A stretch of 64,000 bases of DNA from Holothuria scabra (taxonomy: Eukaryota > Echinodermata > Holothuroidea > Aspidochirotida > Holothuriidae). Numbering within the stretch: the first letter of the stretch is position 1; each line of letters opens with the position of its first letter. The stretch spans positions 41,448,846-41,512,845 of the forward strand of contig CM074193.1 in the NCBI GenBank assembly GCA_037179385.1. Direction: 5' to 3'. The notes beneath the pieces are model-generated. The model had not been told where the DNA came from. It was given only the letters and a program-made list of their open reading frames with translations, and made no database searches. Position numbers and translations under genes: made by a program. Below, one piece after another: positions 11,588 to 25,219 of this stretch.

Positions 11588-14500
11588 ATGGCAACCCTTA
11601 AATTCATTTCATTCAATGCTAGAGGACTCAGACAATCACAAAAACGCAGGCGATTGTTCTCTTACCTGCACAGACGCAAGCCAGATATCACCTTAATCCA
11701 AGAAGCACATAGCTGTCTCACTGATGAAAAATATTGGTCCAACGAATGGGGAGGCAAGATTCTGTTCTCTCATGGTTCTACAAGTAGCCGAGGTGTTTGT
11801 TTACTCTTTAATCCACACTTACAGTTTGAAATTTTGAAACGAACTACCCATATGCACGGAAGGTACTTGATAGTAGATTTGAAGATTGTGGATAAAATAA
11901 TTACTGTGATTGGAATATATGGTCCGAATGTGGACAACCCATCGTTTTTTAAGGATTTATCAAATGAATTAAGCAACTTCCATTGTGATTCTATAGTTAT
12001 GGCTGGTGACTTCAACTTTGTGTTTAATCTGGATCTAGATAAGGTAGGAGGCTTACGTAAGACCAATTTTAAGTCTAGAGATGAATGTTTAACAATAATG
12101 ACCATTTTCAATTTAGTCGATATTTGGAGAGAAAAAAACCCATTGCTCAGATTATACACATGGAGTTCCAATATCACTCCTGGTATTCATTGCAGATTAG
12201 ATTTTTACTTGATATCCCGTAATATGGAACACAATGTAGATGACGTCTCTTTATCACCTGGTATCCAATCAGACCATTCTTTTATATCATTGTCCTTTAA
12301 GCTTACTTCAACAAGTAGAGGTCCAGGATATTGGAAATTTAACAACTCCCTTTTAAACGATGCCCACTTCACCAACATCATAAATGATATTATTCGTAAT
12401 GATACCGAAAATCCAAATTCACTTAACCCTTCTGTACGATGGGAAAATCTTAAGTTTAAGATTCGCTTGGTTGCTATAAGATATTCTAAGCAAAAGGCTA
12501 CTGAGAGACGTCTTCAAGAACAATTACTTACAAGTAAAATTTCAGAACTAGAGCAAAAACTCTATTCGACTGAATCCCCTGAGATTCGATCCCAACTTGC
12601 AACAGCACAAAATGATTTACTGTATTACTACGATTATAAACTGAAGGGGACAATTATAAGGTCAAGAGTTAGATGGGTTGAAGATGGTGAAAAAAACAGT
12701 AAGTACTTCTTGAATTTGGAGAAACGAAATAAACAAAGTAATTACATTCGAAAACTCTCAGACCAGGAGGGTCGTCTCATAAAAGACGACGGGGATATAC
12801 TTAAAGAAATTCGTCTTTTTTATAGTTCTTTATATAAATCAAATGACACGTCAATTGATACTTTTCTTGATAATTTAGATCATCCTTATCTCGGCGTAGA
12901 CGATTCTAAGCTCTGTGATGGTGAACTTACTTTACATGAATGTTCTACTGCACTTAATCTTCTAAGTAATGATAAAGCTCCGGGAAGTGATGGTTTCACG
13001 ACCAACTTTTATAAACATTTTTGGCATTTAATAGGTCATCTTGTTGTTGATTCTATTAATCATGGTTACAATACAGGTTGTCTCTCTCCGGAACAGTCTC
13101 GTGGAGTAATCACCCTCATCCCCAAACCTGGAAAGGACTCATCATTACTTAAAAATTATCGACCTATATCTCTGTTAAATACAGACTACAAAATTGGGGC
13201 TAAGGCTATTGCTGCAAGAATGAAATTGGTAATTGATAATCTTATTGGTCCAAATCAAACTGGTTTTCTAAAAGGTAGGTTTATAGGTGAAAACATAAGG
13301 TTTGTTTTAGATGTAATTAATCATACTAGCGAATTTAATATACCGGGATTTCTGTTTTTAATCGATTTTGAAAAGGCTTTTGACAAGTTAGAATGGGAAT
13401 TTATATACGCTACTCTCTCCTTTTTCAATTTTGGAAATAGCTTTAAACATTGGGTTAAAACATTTTACAATAATGCCCAAGCATGCGTTTGTAATAATGG
13501 CTATTCTTCCGGTTTTTTTCCAATCCAAAGAGGGGTGCGGCAGGGATGTCCCCTAAGCCCGTACCTTTTTATTTTGTGTGTAGAGACCCTTGCACTTACT
13601 GTGCTTCAGTCATCTAATATTAAAGGTATTTCAATAAGTGGTTCTGAAACTCGTATTCTGCAATATGCTGATGACACCACATTTATACTTGATGGTAGTA
13701 AAGAAAGTTTAAATGAATTGTTACGTATTCTCAATAATTTCTATAGATCGTCTGGTTTGAAGATTAATATTTCTAAATCCCATTTGTTCCCTTTAGGCCC
13801 TTTTGTTGGTAAAAAACCAGTTTTCCTCTCCGACTTAAACATAGACATTACCTTGGGTCCAGTTACAATGTTAGGTGTCACTTTTACTCACAACGGGGAT
13901 GACCTTTTTCCTCTCAATTATCAGCCCAAGCTTTCAAGGCTCAAAAGCATTCTTCGGGTTTGGGCCAGTCGCGATCTAACTCCCATAGGTCGTAATATTA
14001 TTGTTAAAACGTTTGGCTTATCCCAGTTGGTTTATCTCTTCCTAGTATTACCTAATCCCCCGAAGTCTTTCATTAGAGAGCTCGAGCAAGTTATTTTTGA
14101 CTTTATTTGGGGTGGAAACCCTGATAAGGTTAAACGCTCTGTGATTATTAACCCTGTCAACGCCGGCGGTTTAAAGGTTATTCATGTCAATAGTTTTATT
14201 AATAGCCTCAAGTGTACCTGGATAAAACGCTATTGCAACAATTTACAAGGCCCGTGGAAAATTTTCTTTCATATAAGTTTAAAGAAATATGGCTGCAACC
14301 TCTTATTTAAATGCAATTGTCTGCAAAGTGAAGTTACACATATCCGAAATATTTTTGTCAGAGAAGTTGTACAATCATGGTGCAATATTTCATATACATC
14401 CCCTACAGAGGACTATGGCAGTCAAATATTGTGGAATAATTCTGATATTCGGATGAACGGTAAAACTGTGTTTTATAATTCGTTGTTTGAAAAGCATGTA

Positions 14501-15312
14501 CTCTATGTAAGAGATCTTTTTGATAGACACGGTACCCCCTTATCTTTTGAAAATTTTAAGCGTAAATTTGATGTAACAGGTCTACCTTTTACATTGTATT
14601 ACGGTTTGATACATAGTATTCCGAACAGTTGGAGGGGCTCAATTACTAGTAATGATGGTAGTAATCAAAACATAAACGAAGGTTTTTTGAAAATTTTTTG
14701 AAATCACCTAGGTGTTCACAGTTTATTTACAACAAGTGCTTAGAAACGATTGCCGAGAAACCAACGGCCATAAAGAAATGGGTAGTCAGCTTTAAAAACT
14801 TGACTGACCAGGATTGGTCCAATATTTATTGTACCCCTTGGCTCTCTACCACAGAAGCCAAGCTGCAGTATTTTCAGTTTAGATTAATCCATAGAGTCCT
14901 CCCAACGAATAGATTGCTTTGCTTAATGGGTAAGGCTGAATCCCCTTCTTGTACTTTTTGCAATATTGATGAAGAAACAATAGATCACATTTTTTGGAAT
15001 TGTAGCTATACCACACAATTTATTAAAGCGGTGGAACTTTTGTTATTTAATAAACATTTTGTTTTCTCAAGACAAAGTTTCTTTTTTTATTTTGAAAAGA
15101 CCAGTCATCCCTACAATTTTTTAGCTCTTCATATGAAAAACTATATTTTTAATTGTAAAAGAATGAAAAGTATACCTGAGGCAAATGAATTTTTCTATAA
15201 GTTTAAATTTGTGGTCAAAGTAGAAGAGTATAAAAAAGTAAGGAAAAAGAAAAATGTAAATATTGATAATATCAGAGAGGCGTTTGCCTCCTGTCCTAGT
15301 TTGTTTGATTAA
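11588..15312 (+). pseudogene. LINE A ORF2: APE endonuclease - reverse transcriptase - CCHC, one frameshift
   Basis: From MATLKFISFNARGLRQ (ATG at 11588), the N-terminal 230 residues are an APE-type endonuclease (QEAHS, YGPN, GDFNFVFN, CRLDFYLIS, SDHSF). The RT follows with KNYRPISLLNTDYKI, LIDFEKAFDKLEW, RGVRQGCPLSPYLF and the catalytic YADD (QYADDTTF). The C-terminus has a CCHC knuckle (C-x2-C-x8-H-x4-C, CTFCNIDEETIDHIFWNC). The frame shifts between about 14665 and 14699, within ggttttttgaaaatttttt, and resumes to a stop at 15312. Total about 1,240 codons, equal to the intact ORF2 of LINE C (1,240). The shift lies in T runs, so it may be decay or an assembly error. Confidence 0.88.
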
Positions 15313-15496
15313 TATATTGAAGGGAGTGTTTTCTAGCATTGCTGTTTATTGCTGTTTATGTAAATATATTTCGATTATATTAGGGTTATCACAAGATTAT
15401 TAAGTTTGCAAATTTTATTTGAACATCATTTTGTAACACAACGTTTGTTTTTGGAGAACTTGAAATTGAAAATGAATAAATGGAGATAAAAAAAAA

Positions 15497-16378
<882 letters not shown>

Positions 16379-16834
16379 GTGTTCGATAAACATATATACA
16401 TTTAACATGCTTATTGAACATTATATACAATATACATATATACATTATATACTTTCATATTCCCTGGATACGTTATGTAAATTTCAAAATATTTCACGAT
16501 TTGGACAAGGCCAACTATAATAATAGCATACAATTAGGATGCATTTATAGATGTATGACGTTGACCTATATAATAAACATATTAAACGAGGAATTTACAT
16601 ACACGGGGTTTACCTAATAAACGTATTCTAGTTTAAAAAAAGAGGTTCAATGAATATAACTTTTAATATTAATTGAATAGATGTGGGTACTCATTATAAA
16701 ACTTTAATACAGCAGCAGTCCGGTTTGCGAGTGAGTGAGTGAGGATGGGGGGGGGTTCAGTCCAAAGGTTAGTTTACAGCGACCACCCATTGAACCAAGA
16801 CTATTTTTTTGCACATCAAAACAAATGTGGTGCC

Positions 16835-18768
16835 TTAAGAACTTTCCAGTTCATCGATACAATATGATAGACAGCGTTGAATGGCTTTAAATTTGTTCCT
16901 CCTTAACTTTGCAGCATTCTTCTTAAGAGATATATATTTTTCAACTTTAATTATGAATTTCATTTTATGGAAAAAGGTGCCGCAGTCAGGCAGGGTATTG
17001 TTAAGCCTACAGTTATAAATGTAATATTTGCAATGCAAAATAAAGTAGTTAATAGGATCATATTCATCATAAATTCGACCAAAGAACATGTCCTTTCTAG
17101 AAAATAAAAATTGCCGTCCAAAAAATTTTAACTCGCAATCTAAAAGGAAACTAGAGGTTACATGACATGACCAAAAGAGATGCTCTAGGGACTCGGTTTC
17201 AATATGACAAAAAGTACAATGATCGGTATCCGTCTTGCCCATTAAATACAACAGCTTATTAGTTCCTAAGATACGATGAATGAATCTGAATTGAAAGTAT
17301 TTTACCTTCGCTTCAGATACAGTACAAAAGGGCATCTTAAAGATAGTAACCCAATCATCGGGTGAGAGGTTAAATTGATTATTCCATTTTACACAAGCTT
17401 TAGGCGGACTGGTAATCTTATCTATCAACAAAGGGTACACTATTTGAGAAGTTTTAGAATTACTATTGAGAGAGGTGATTATATGATCATTGACGTTGTG
17501 ATCAGCCTGGTGAATAAGGTGAATCCAGTTACTTGGAATGGCTGATAGCAATCCAAAGTACTTAGTAAATGGATAACTCAAAATATTATATTTATTCCTA
17601 AATACATCATAAGGCATTTTGCTACCATCAGTACAGAACAAATCCTTAACAAAAGTGACACCGGCCAAATGAAGTTTTTTATCATAGACAATAGAATTAT
17701 CAATTTTTATGTACGAGTTGTTCCAAAGTATTTCTGTGCCATAATTATCACTAGGGGTGGTAAAAGAAGCGTCACTCCAACCTTTACAGATATCAAAAAT
17801 AAAGTCATTAGCAATACAATCTACATCTTTTGCGAGAAAATTACATTTAAATAAGAATTCTTTACCAAAAGGATAAAGAAAATGATCAAAAAATAATTTC
17901 CAGTAACCAGTATTACTAGGGTCTTTGTACCTCTTAACCCAAGAGGCTTTCAATGCAAAGGCAAAACTCTGAATATGAATGACCTTTATACCCCCATTAC
18001 TAATGCTATTATACATTGTGCTTCTTTTAATTTTGTCGGGGTTACCGCTCCAAATAAAGTCAAAGACAATGCTTTGTAAATCCTTGAAAAACTCTGTCGA
18101 GGGGTTAGGAAGCACTTGGAAAAGAAATACGAGTTGACTTAAACCATAAGCTTTAACAATCGTGTTCCTACCAAGTGGAGTGAGATCCCTGCCACTCCAA
18201 ATTTTAAGTTGATTCTTTAGCCTAGAAAGCTTTCTCAGATAATTTAAACGAAATAAATCATCTCCATTGTGGGTAAAAAGAATTCCTAAAAATTTTATTG
18301 GGCCCTCAGTTAAAGTAATGCCAAAATCCTGACTGTAAGCTGGACGATTATTAATAAAGGAGCCAAGCGGAAAAAGATGGGATTTACCGTAATTAATTTT
18401 AAGACCCGAGTCGGAAGCAAAATTATCAAGAACGGTAATTATACTAACAAGGGAATCACGAGTACCATTTAAAAAAAGTGTAGTATCATCGGCATATTGT
18501 AAAATTTTAACTTCTTTTCCTAACACGTTAAGACCACTAAGAGTATTATCATAAATTATTTTCCTAGCTAATATTTCGGCAACCAGAATAAAAAGGTAAG
18601 GACTAAGTGGACACCCTTGTCTAACTCCTCTCTCAAAAGGGAAAAAACCAGTTGAATGGCCATTGTTCACAACACAAGCAGTACTACCATAATAAAGGGT
18701 CCTAACCCACGAACGAAAGCTATCTCTAAATTTAAAATATCTTAACGTACGGTCAATAAATCCCCAAT
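16835..18768 (-). pseudogene. LINE B ORF2 remnant: RT palm to C-terminal CCHC
   Basis: The frame is open from the inversion junction; homology to LINEs A and C begins exactly at the DW/EW position after the first catalytic Asp motif (WGFIDRTLRYF). It then shows RGVRQGCPLSPYLF, the catalytic YADD (QYADDTTLF), the conserved LKIW..RDLTPLGR region, and CCHC (CTFCHIETESLEHLFWSC). It stops at 16835. About 645 codons; the endonuclease, RT fingers and ORF1 are absent, so it is non-functional, but no internal stop is present, suggesting a recent insertion. Confidence 0.85.
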
Positions 18769-19101
<333 letters not shown>

Positions 19102-19258
19102 GAAATTATAGCAACCAAATACAACATCTCTCGTAGGTTATGAAAAAGTAACAACTGCTTGCATAAATAACTTATTTACAAAATTTACATCAATTTTTTT
19201 TTTAAACATAAGTAATCAGTCAGACTCACCTCGGTGGGTCTATAATTAAAACAGTACC

Positions 19259-22200
19259 TTAAATGAATAGTCTTGGAATAGCACCAAAGGCCTCTATAAA
19301 GCGATCATAAGGAATTGGGCAGCTGACATTTGAATTTTGCAGCTGGTTTTCAACTTGCAGGACAAACTTAAACTTATAAATAAATTCATACAGCAGTGGC
19401 AGTTCGCAATTTATCTTTTTACTAAAAAGGTAATATTTTAAATGAAAAAGTAAGAGATTGTATGGATGGTTGGGAATAAGCTTATAACCAAAGAAAAGAT
19501 CTTGTTTAGAAAAAACGAACTGTTGACCAACGAAGTACTGCTCTACATCCAAAATAAATTGCGATGTAATTCCACATTCCCAAAATAAGTGATCAATAGT
19601 CTCATCATGTTCCCCGCACAGTGAGCACAGAGAATCTCTCCTTATATTCATTCGACGTAAGCGTGTATTTACTCCTAAAATTCGATGAATGAAACGGTAT
19701 TGAAAGTAACGTATCTTGACTTCTCTAGAAGCCACAAAAGGGATCTTAAAAATAACTCGCCATTGAGATTCGTTAAATTGAAAGCTTTCATTCCATTTAA
19801 CTTTGCATATGGGGGGAGTGTAAATTCCATTGATTAATTCATTATAAATAAGGCGTGATACGGACTGAACACTTTGCAATTTCCTAAGTCTGTTTTCACT
19901 TAAACTAATATCATCAGTAAATCCTAAATTGTCTTTCCATTTCCTGGGGATAGCTGCAAGTACTCCATAGTAGACAGTAAATGGGCAATGGTGTAAGAGA
20001 AACCTTTGTTTGAACTGCTCAAAATCCAATGGTGTATTATCATTACCAAATAGATGTTTCACTCTTAAAATACCATTTTCATACATAAATTTATAGAAAA
20101 TAACTTTTCTATCAATCTTAATCAAGGAGTTATTCCAAATAATTTCGTTTCCGTAGTCATCCTCTGGTTCCCTGAAACTGTAAACAGACCATGCTCTACA
20201 CACATCTCTAATAAACCCGTTATCAATATCAAGGTCATTTACCTGATAATTACAATTAAACAGAAGTTGCTTACCATACTTTTTCAGATGGAAATCAAAG
20301 AATATCTTCCAGTCTGCAATTTTATCATCGGTATATCTCTTTACCCAAGTACATTTTAGTCCATAAATGAAAGATGTCAGATGGGTGGCTCTCAGCCCGC
20401 CTTGTTCATACGTGCTTATCAGAGTCTTACGACTTATTTTATCTGGCTTGCCATTCCAGATGAAACGAAATAGAAGTCTCTCTAATTCTTGCATATAGTA
20501 ATGAGGAGGGTCCGGCAGAATTTGAAACAAAAATACTAATTGTGAAAGGCCAAATGTTTTTATAATCGTAATTTTACCAAATGGAGTTAAATCCCTGCAC
20601 TTCCATAAATTTAGCAACGATTTGAGCCTTGACAATTTAGGGGTATAGTTTAGTCGAAAGAGACTATCCCTCGAATTGTCAAACGTTATGCCTAAAAGTG
20701 TGACTGGACCCAATGTCCAGTTAAAGGAAAACTCTTCTATAAAATGGGGCTTATTGAAGGCTGATGGACCTAGAGGAAATACATTTGTCTTATCGAAATT
20801 GACCCTTAAACCGGATGACCTCTCAAGACTCATTAAAATTTGCACAGTCGTACTTAAACTACCATATGAATCGTCAATAAATATTGCGGTATCATCGGCA
20901 TATTGAATAATCTTTGTTTCCTTCCCAAGCAGAGATATCCCTTTTATCAAAGAACAACTATTGATTCTAACTGCTAGGATCTCAGCACAAATTAAAAATA
21001 TGTAGGGGCTTAAGGGACAACCTTGTCTGACACCTCTTGTTATAGGAAAGAAAGGTGAAGAGTATCCATTATTACATACACATGAACTTATATTAGAGTA
21101 TAAAGTAAAAAACCATCTGATAAAACCATCTTTAAACTTGAAAAATTCCAAACAGGTTCTAATAAAATTCCATTCCAATCTATCAAAAGCTTTCTCAAAA
21201 TCTATCAGCAATAATAATCCAGGAATGTTAAAGCTCTTACAGTAATCAATACAATCGAGCGTGAAACGGATGTTCTCACCAATAAACCTCCCTTTTAGAA
21301 AACCTGTTTGATTAACATTAATTAACGATGGGATAACTTTTTTCAGTCTAATAGCCAGTGCTTTAGAAGCAATCTTATAATCAACATTTAATAGAGAGAT
21401 GGGACGGTAGTTTTTAGCTAAAGTTGGATCTTTTCCTGGTTTTGGTAGTAGAGTAATTACTCCACGTCCCTGTTCGCTTGTCAGCCTTAAATTTTCATAC
21501 GCAAAATTAAGAGACTTGACAACCACCTCCCCAATAACTGTCCAAAATTTTTTATGAAACTCCACTGATAATCCATCACTGCCAGGGCTACGACCATTAC
21601 TCATTGTATTAAGGGCTCCCCAGCACTCCCGAATTGTTAACAAACCTTCACAGCTGTCGGAATCATCTTGTGAAAGAGGGTTATTACAATGAGCGTCCTT
21701 CAATATATCCATTGGATTAATACTTTGCGTCGTATACAAAGTCTTGTAAAACTGCGATAAAATAAGCAGTATTTCAGAGTTGTCCGATACCAGCACCCCA
21801 TCCTCAGTTTTAAGTTTACGAATCACATTTTCTGCTTTATTTCGTGATTCCAAATTAAGGAAGTACTTTGTAGACCTTTCCCCTTGTTCTACCCAACGTG
21901 CTCTGGAACGAATAACCATTCCACGGAATTTATAATCATAAATAAGTTGTAACTTGGCTCTGGCATCTTTCAATTTGAAATAGATTTCTGATTCATTGTA
22001 TTGAAAAAACTTATGCTCTAACCGACATATGTCATTAATTAGTTTTGACTCATCCTTCCTTCTATCCCTAACCTTTGATTTACTATACTCAATTGAAGCT
22101 TTTCTAATACGGTATTTCAGATAATCCCAAAGAAAGGCCGGGTCAGTAGCCTTAAAGGAATCAGTTATTTTTACAATAAGATCTGTTATTAAGTCAACAT

Positions 22201-22981
22201 AATCGGAATCTGATAGTAAAGCGTTGTTAAGTTTCCAGAACCCAGGGCCACGTTTTTCACTGTAAACCCTAAAGTTCAAATTCACTATTGCATGATCAGA
22301 GTTTAAACCAGTAGTAAAATTATTCGTAACCACTAGGTGACATAAATTACTTGAAATCAAGAAGAAGTCAAGTCTACAGTGTATCCCTTGGGTAATACTA
22401 GAAGACCAAGTAAAATTTTTCTGGTATAAATTTCTCTCTCTCCAAACATCTACTAAATTCAGTGCTAACATCCATTCCATGCATTTATCCCTTGCCCTAA
22501 AATTTGTTCTTTGGTTACCTCCTACCTTATCCAAATCCAAATTGAAGACAAAATTAAAGTCACCTCCTATCACTAGAGAATCCAACTCAAAATCTGAAAC
22601 CTTTCGAAAGAGTAATTCATAAAATTCCGGATCATCCAAATTAGGACCATATAAGCAAACAAAAGTAAATCGTTTTTCCATGACCGTTACATCCAATATT
22701 ATTAAACGACCGTTATCACCTGATACTGAGTTATGTATGTTAAAGTTTAGACGAGGGTTAAAAAGAATGCAGACCCCGCGACTAGTTGACGAACCATGAC
22801 AAAACACAATAAAACCTCCCCATTCAGATTTCCAATACCTTTCATCACTTAATACGCTATGTGTTTCTTGAACAAAATAAATATCTTTGTTTTGCTTGTG
22901 AAGAAAGGTGAACACTTGTCTTCGTTTTCGGCTTTGCCTCAGCCCTCTAGCGTTATATGTACAAAGTTTAATGTCAGCCAT
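19259..22981 (-). CDS. LINE C ORF2: intact APE endonuclease - reverse transcriptase - CCHC polyprotein
   Basis: The ATG at 22981 (MADIKLCTYNARGLRQ) gives about 1,240 residues without interruption. Endonuclease motifs: QETHS, YGPN, GGDFNFVFN, CRLDFFLIS, SDHAIV. RT motifs: KNYRPISLLNVDYKI, QTGFLKGRFIGENIR, LIDFEKAFDRLEW, RGVRQGCPLSPYIF, and the catalytic YADD (QYADDTAIF). The C-terminus carries CSLCGEHDETIDHLFWEC (C-x2-C-x8-H-x4-C). All key residues are present. Predicted activity: nick the target, then target-primed reverse transcription of the LINE RNA. Closest in style to Tx1-group members of the L1 lineage; that placement is by motif reading, not a tree. Confidence 0.92.
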   Translation of the reverse strand: MADIKLCTYNARGLRQSRKRRQVFTFLHKQNKDIYFVQETHSVLSDERYWKSEWGGFIVFCHGSSTSRGVCILFNPRLNFNIHNSVSGDNGRLIILDVTVMEKRFTFVCLYGPNLDDPEFYELLFRKVSDFELDSLVIGGDFNFVFNLDLDKVGGNQRTNFRARDKCMEWMLALNLVDVWRERNLYQKNFTWSSSITQGIHCRLDFFLISSNLCHLVVTNNFTTGLNSDHAIVNLNFRVYSEKRGPGFWKLNNALLSDSDYVDLITDLIVKITDSFKATDPAFLWDYLKYRIRKASIEYSKSKVRDRRKDESKLINDICRLEHKFFQYNESEIYFKLKDARAKLQLIYDYKFRGMVIRSRARWVEQGERSTKYFLNLESRNKAENVIRKLKTEDGVLVSDNSEILLILSQFYKTLYTTQSINPMDILKDAHCNNPLSQDDSDSCEGLLTIRECWGALNTMSNGRSPGSDGLSVEFHKKFWTVIGEVVVKSLNFAYENLRLTSEQGRGVITLLPKPGKDPTLAKNYRPISLLNVDYKIASKALAIRLKKVIPSLINVNQTGFLKGRFIGENIRFTLDCIDYCKSFNIPGLLLLIDFEKAFDRLEWNFIRTCLEFFKFKDGFIRWFFTLYSNISSCVCNNGYSSPFFPITRGVRQGCPLSPYIFLICAEILAVRINSCSLIKGISLLGKETKIIQYADDTAIFIDDSYGSLSTTVQILMSLERSSGLRVNFDKTNVFPLGPSAFNKPHFIEEFSFNWTLGPVTLLGITFDNSRDSLFRLNYTPKLSRLKSLLNLWKCRDLTPFGKITIIKTFGLSQLVFLFQILPDPPHYYMQELERLLFRFIWNGKPDKISRKTLISTYEQGGLRATHLTSFIYGLKCTWVKRYTDDKIADWKIFFDFHLKKYGKQLLFNCNYQVNDLDIDNGFIRDVCRAWSVYSFREPEDDYGNEIIWNNSLIKIDRKVIFYKFMYENGILRVKHLFGNDNTPLDFEQFKQRFLLHHCPFTVYYGVLAAIPRKWKDNLGFTDDISLSENRLRKLQSVQSVSRLIYNELINGIYTPPICKVKWNESFQFNESQWRVIFKIPFVASREVKIRYFQYRFIHRILGVNTRLRRMNIRRDSLCSLCGEHDETIDHLFWECGITSQFILDVEQYFVGQQFVFSKQDLFFGYKLIPNHPYNLLLFHLKYYLFSKKINCELPLLYEFIYKFKFVLQVENQLQNSNVSCPIPYDRFIEAFGAIPRLFI

Positions 22982-23363
22982 TTTGAAAAAACAATAATTC
23001 AATCTGTACACTATTTACATGATAAACAAAATAAACCTGTTGTAGGAGAGGCAAGACATGTAAATTAGTCAGAGGATCCTCGGTATCAATTGCATTAATT
23101 GTAAAAAACAGAATTGAGATGGTTACCTTAGTAAAAAAAAGAAAACAAAAAACGAAAACAGTAGAGTGAGCACTTGCGCTCGAGAAGGTCCACACTATGG
23201 ACACAGCCCAAAACATGGATCACAAGCCTGAAAATGGATGGCTCATAATATGAAATGATAAATACGGCAAGGCTTTCACAGATTAAGACGATGATGACGA
23301 AGTGACTCAAGCCAGTTCTCCCCTAGGAAATCATGGCACTTTAGTCCCTGCTAAATATCAGTG

Positions 23364-24176
23364 TTAATTATTAGCTGTAAAATTGTATGGCTTACCGCCA
23401 GGGGATCTCCAGACTCCTCCTGAAAAGTGCAGTCTAATTCCATCACGGAATAATTCATTAACCTTCTGTCGCCATTTTCTCTTTTCTTGTAAGTCCAGTT
23501 TTGTCAGGTCGTCTACGACATAGTAAGTTTCTGCGGCTAAAGCTTGGCGCCCGTTCTTCAAAATAGCGACCTTGTCCTGGTAGTATGTCAGCTTTGCCAG
23601 AATATGGCGGTCCCGTCCTTGAACAGTCCGCCCATCCCTGTGGGCCCGCTCTAACTTGCAATCCGCGACTCCCGCTTTCATAAAAATCTCTCTGGCAATT
23701 TCTATACAATTTTCATTTTCAGATGATTTCACACCCACAATTCTTACATTATTTCTTCTTGAGAACCTCTCCTGCTTATTCAGAAGGCCAAATTCATCCT
23801 CTTGTGACTTTTCAAGTAAAGTTACCTTGTCTTCGAGGCGATTACACCTTTCCTTCAGTGTGTTGTTTTCCGACTGCAACTGCTTTATTTGCCTACGGTT
23901 CTGCTCAATGGCGCGGCTAAAATCTTCACGGATCTTTTGGAGCTCCGAAAAAATCAGTTCAATGGACTGATCCAAACTGTCCGTCAAAGCCTGTGATATA
24001 GGTGCCACGTCATCATACTCCTCCTCACTTGCAACCGGCGACTCCTGCGTTAGGCTAGAGGCTAGGTCTGAGATTCTCTTTAGAGTGTTGACTTCTGCGG
24101 GAGACTTAGGCTTGTTTTTACTGCCCTTGGGCCGACCTGGACCTCTTTGACTACCTTTTCCCCTGTAAGAAGCCAT
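23364..24176 (-). CDS. LINE C ORF1 protein: AT-hook-like N-terminus, coiled coil, RRM-like domain
   Basis: Start chosen at 24176 (MASYRGKGSQRGPGRPKGSK), which aligns with the starts of the ORF1s of A and D; the frame remains open a further 71 codons upstream. Residues 9-17 contain RGPGRPKGS, an AT-hook core. The coiled coil (about 75-130: FSELQKIREDF, IKQLQSENNTLKERCNRLEDKV) leads into NKQERFSRRNNVRIVGV, LERAHRDGR and RHILAKLTYYQDKV, then DDLTKLDLQEKRKW and LHFSGGVW. About 270 aa, intact. Role as in L1: RNA-binding chaperone of the retrotransposition RNP. Confidence 0.88.
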   Translation of the reverse strand: MASYRGKGSQRGPGRPKGSKNKPKSPAEVNTLKRISDLASSLTQESPVASEEEYDDVAPISQALTDSLDQSIELIFSELQKIREDFSRAIEQNRRQIKQLQSENNTLKERCNRLEDKVTLLEKSQEDEFGLLNKQERFSRRNNVRIVGVKSSENENCIEIAREIFMKAGVADCKLERAHRDGRTVQGRDRHILAKLTYYQDKVAILKNGRQALAAETYYVVDDLTKLDLQEKRKWRQKVNELFRDGIRLHFSGGVWRSPGGKPYNFTANN

Positions 24177-24479
24177 AATTATGTCAAGCAGCATGCAATA
24201 GTGAAACAAAATAGATAGGAAAGCTTGCAAATTCAGTGAAAATTCCTGAGCCTTGAGAAAAGAGATGTTAGGCTTCCATTTCAGGCTCGTCCCTTGCTCG
24301 TTCTTGCTTGTGGAACCTTCATGCCTGCTGGTTTGCTTAACACAGACCCTTTGCTCTTCGTCTCCCACTGGCAGATGGGATGGAGCCATTGGTAGTGTTT
24401 GCTCTATAGCTCCATCCCTATTCTGGGAGACTTGTCCACAGGGTCTGGCCCTGCCCCTATACTAGCGGTTTGGCATCCA

Positions 24480-25075
<596 letters not shown>

Positions 25076-25219
25076 TCTGGCAACATCATGGCGACCTGAG
25101 TAGACCTGTATCCTTAGGGCTCTCGTAAAATTCACGTTAAAAACCACGTTTATATGTAATATTTTGCCCTTGTGAAGCATACATCGGCTTCGTCTTGCTA
25201 TATTGTTAGATTTCGTGTG

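Larger units (their letters stand above)
10246..15496 (+). mobile_element. LINE A: near full-length L1/Tx1-like element inserted in (ATT)n
   Basis: Begins immediately after (ATT)n (10225-10245) with a 5' leader containing gggctctcg, a phrase also in the leader of LINE D. It carries ORF1 (10363-11184), a roughly 400-bp spacer, ORF2 (11588-15312), a 175-bp 3' UTR with AATAAA, then ATGGAGAT plus nine A (15488-15496), and runs straight into (ATT)n again. Both ends therefore lie in the same microsatellite motif, with no other flank and no distinguishable target duplication. ORF2 has one frameshift, so the copy is probably inactive. Confidence 0.85.
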
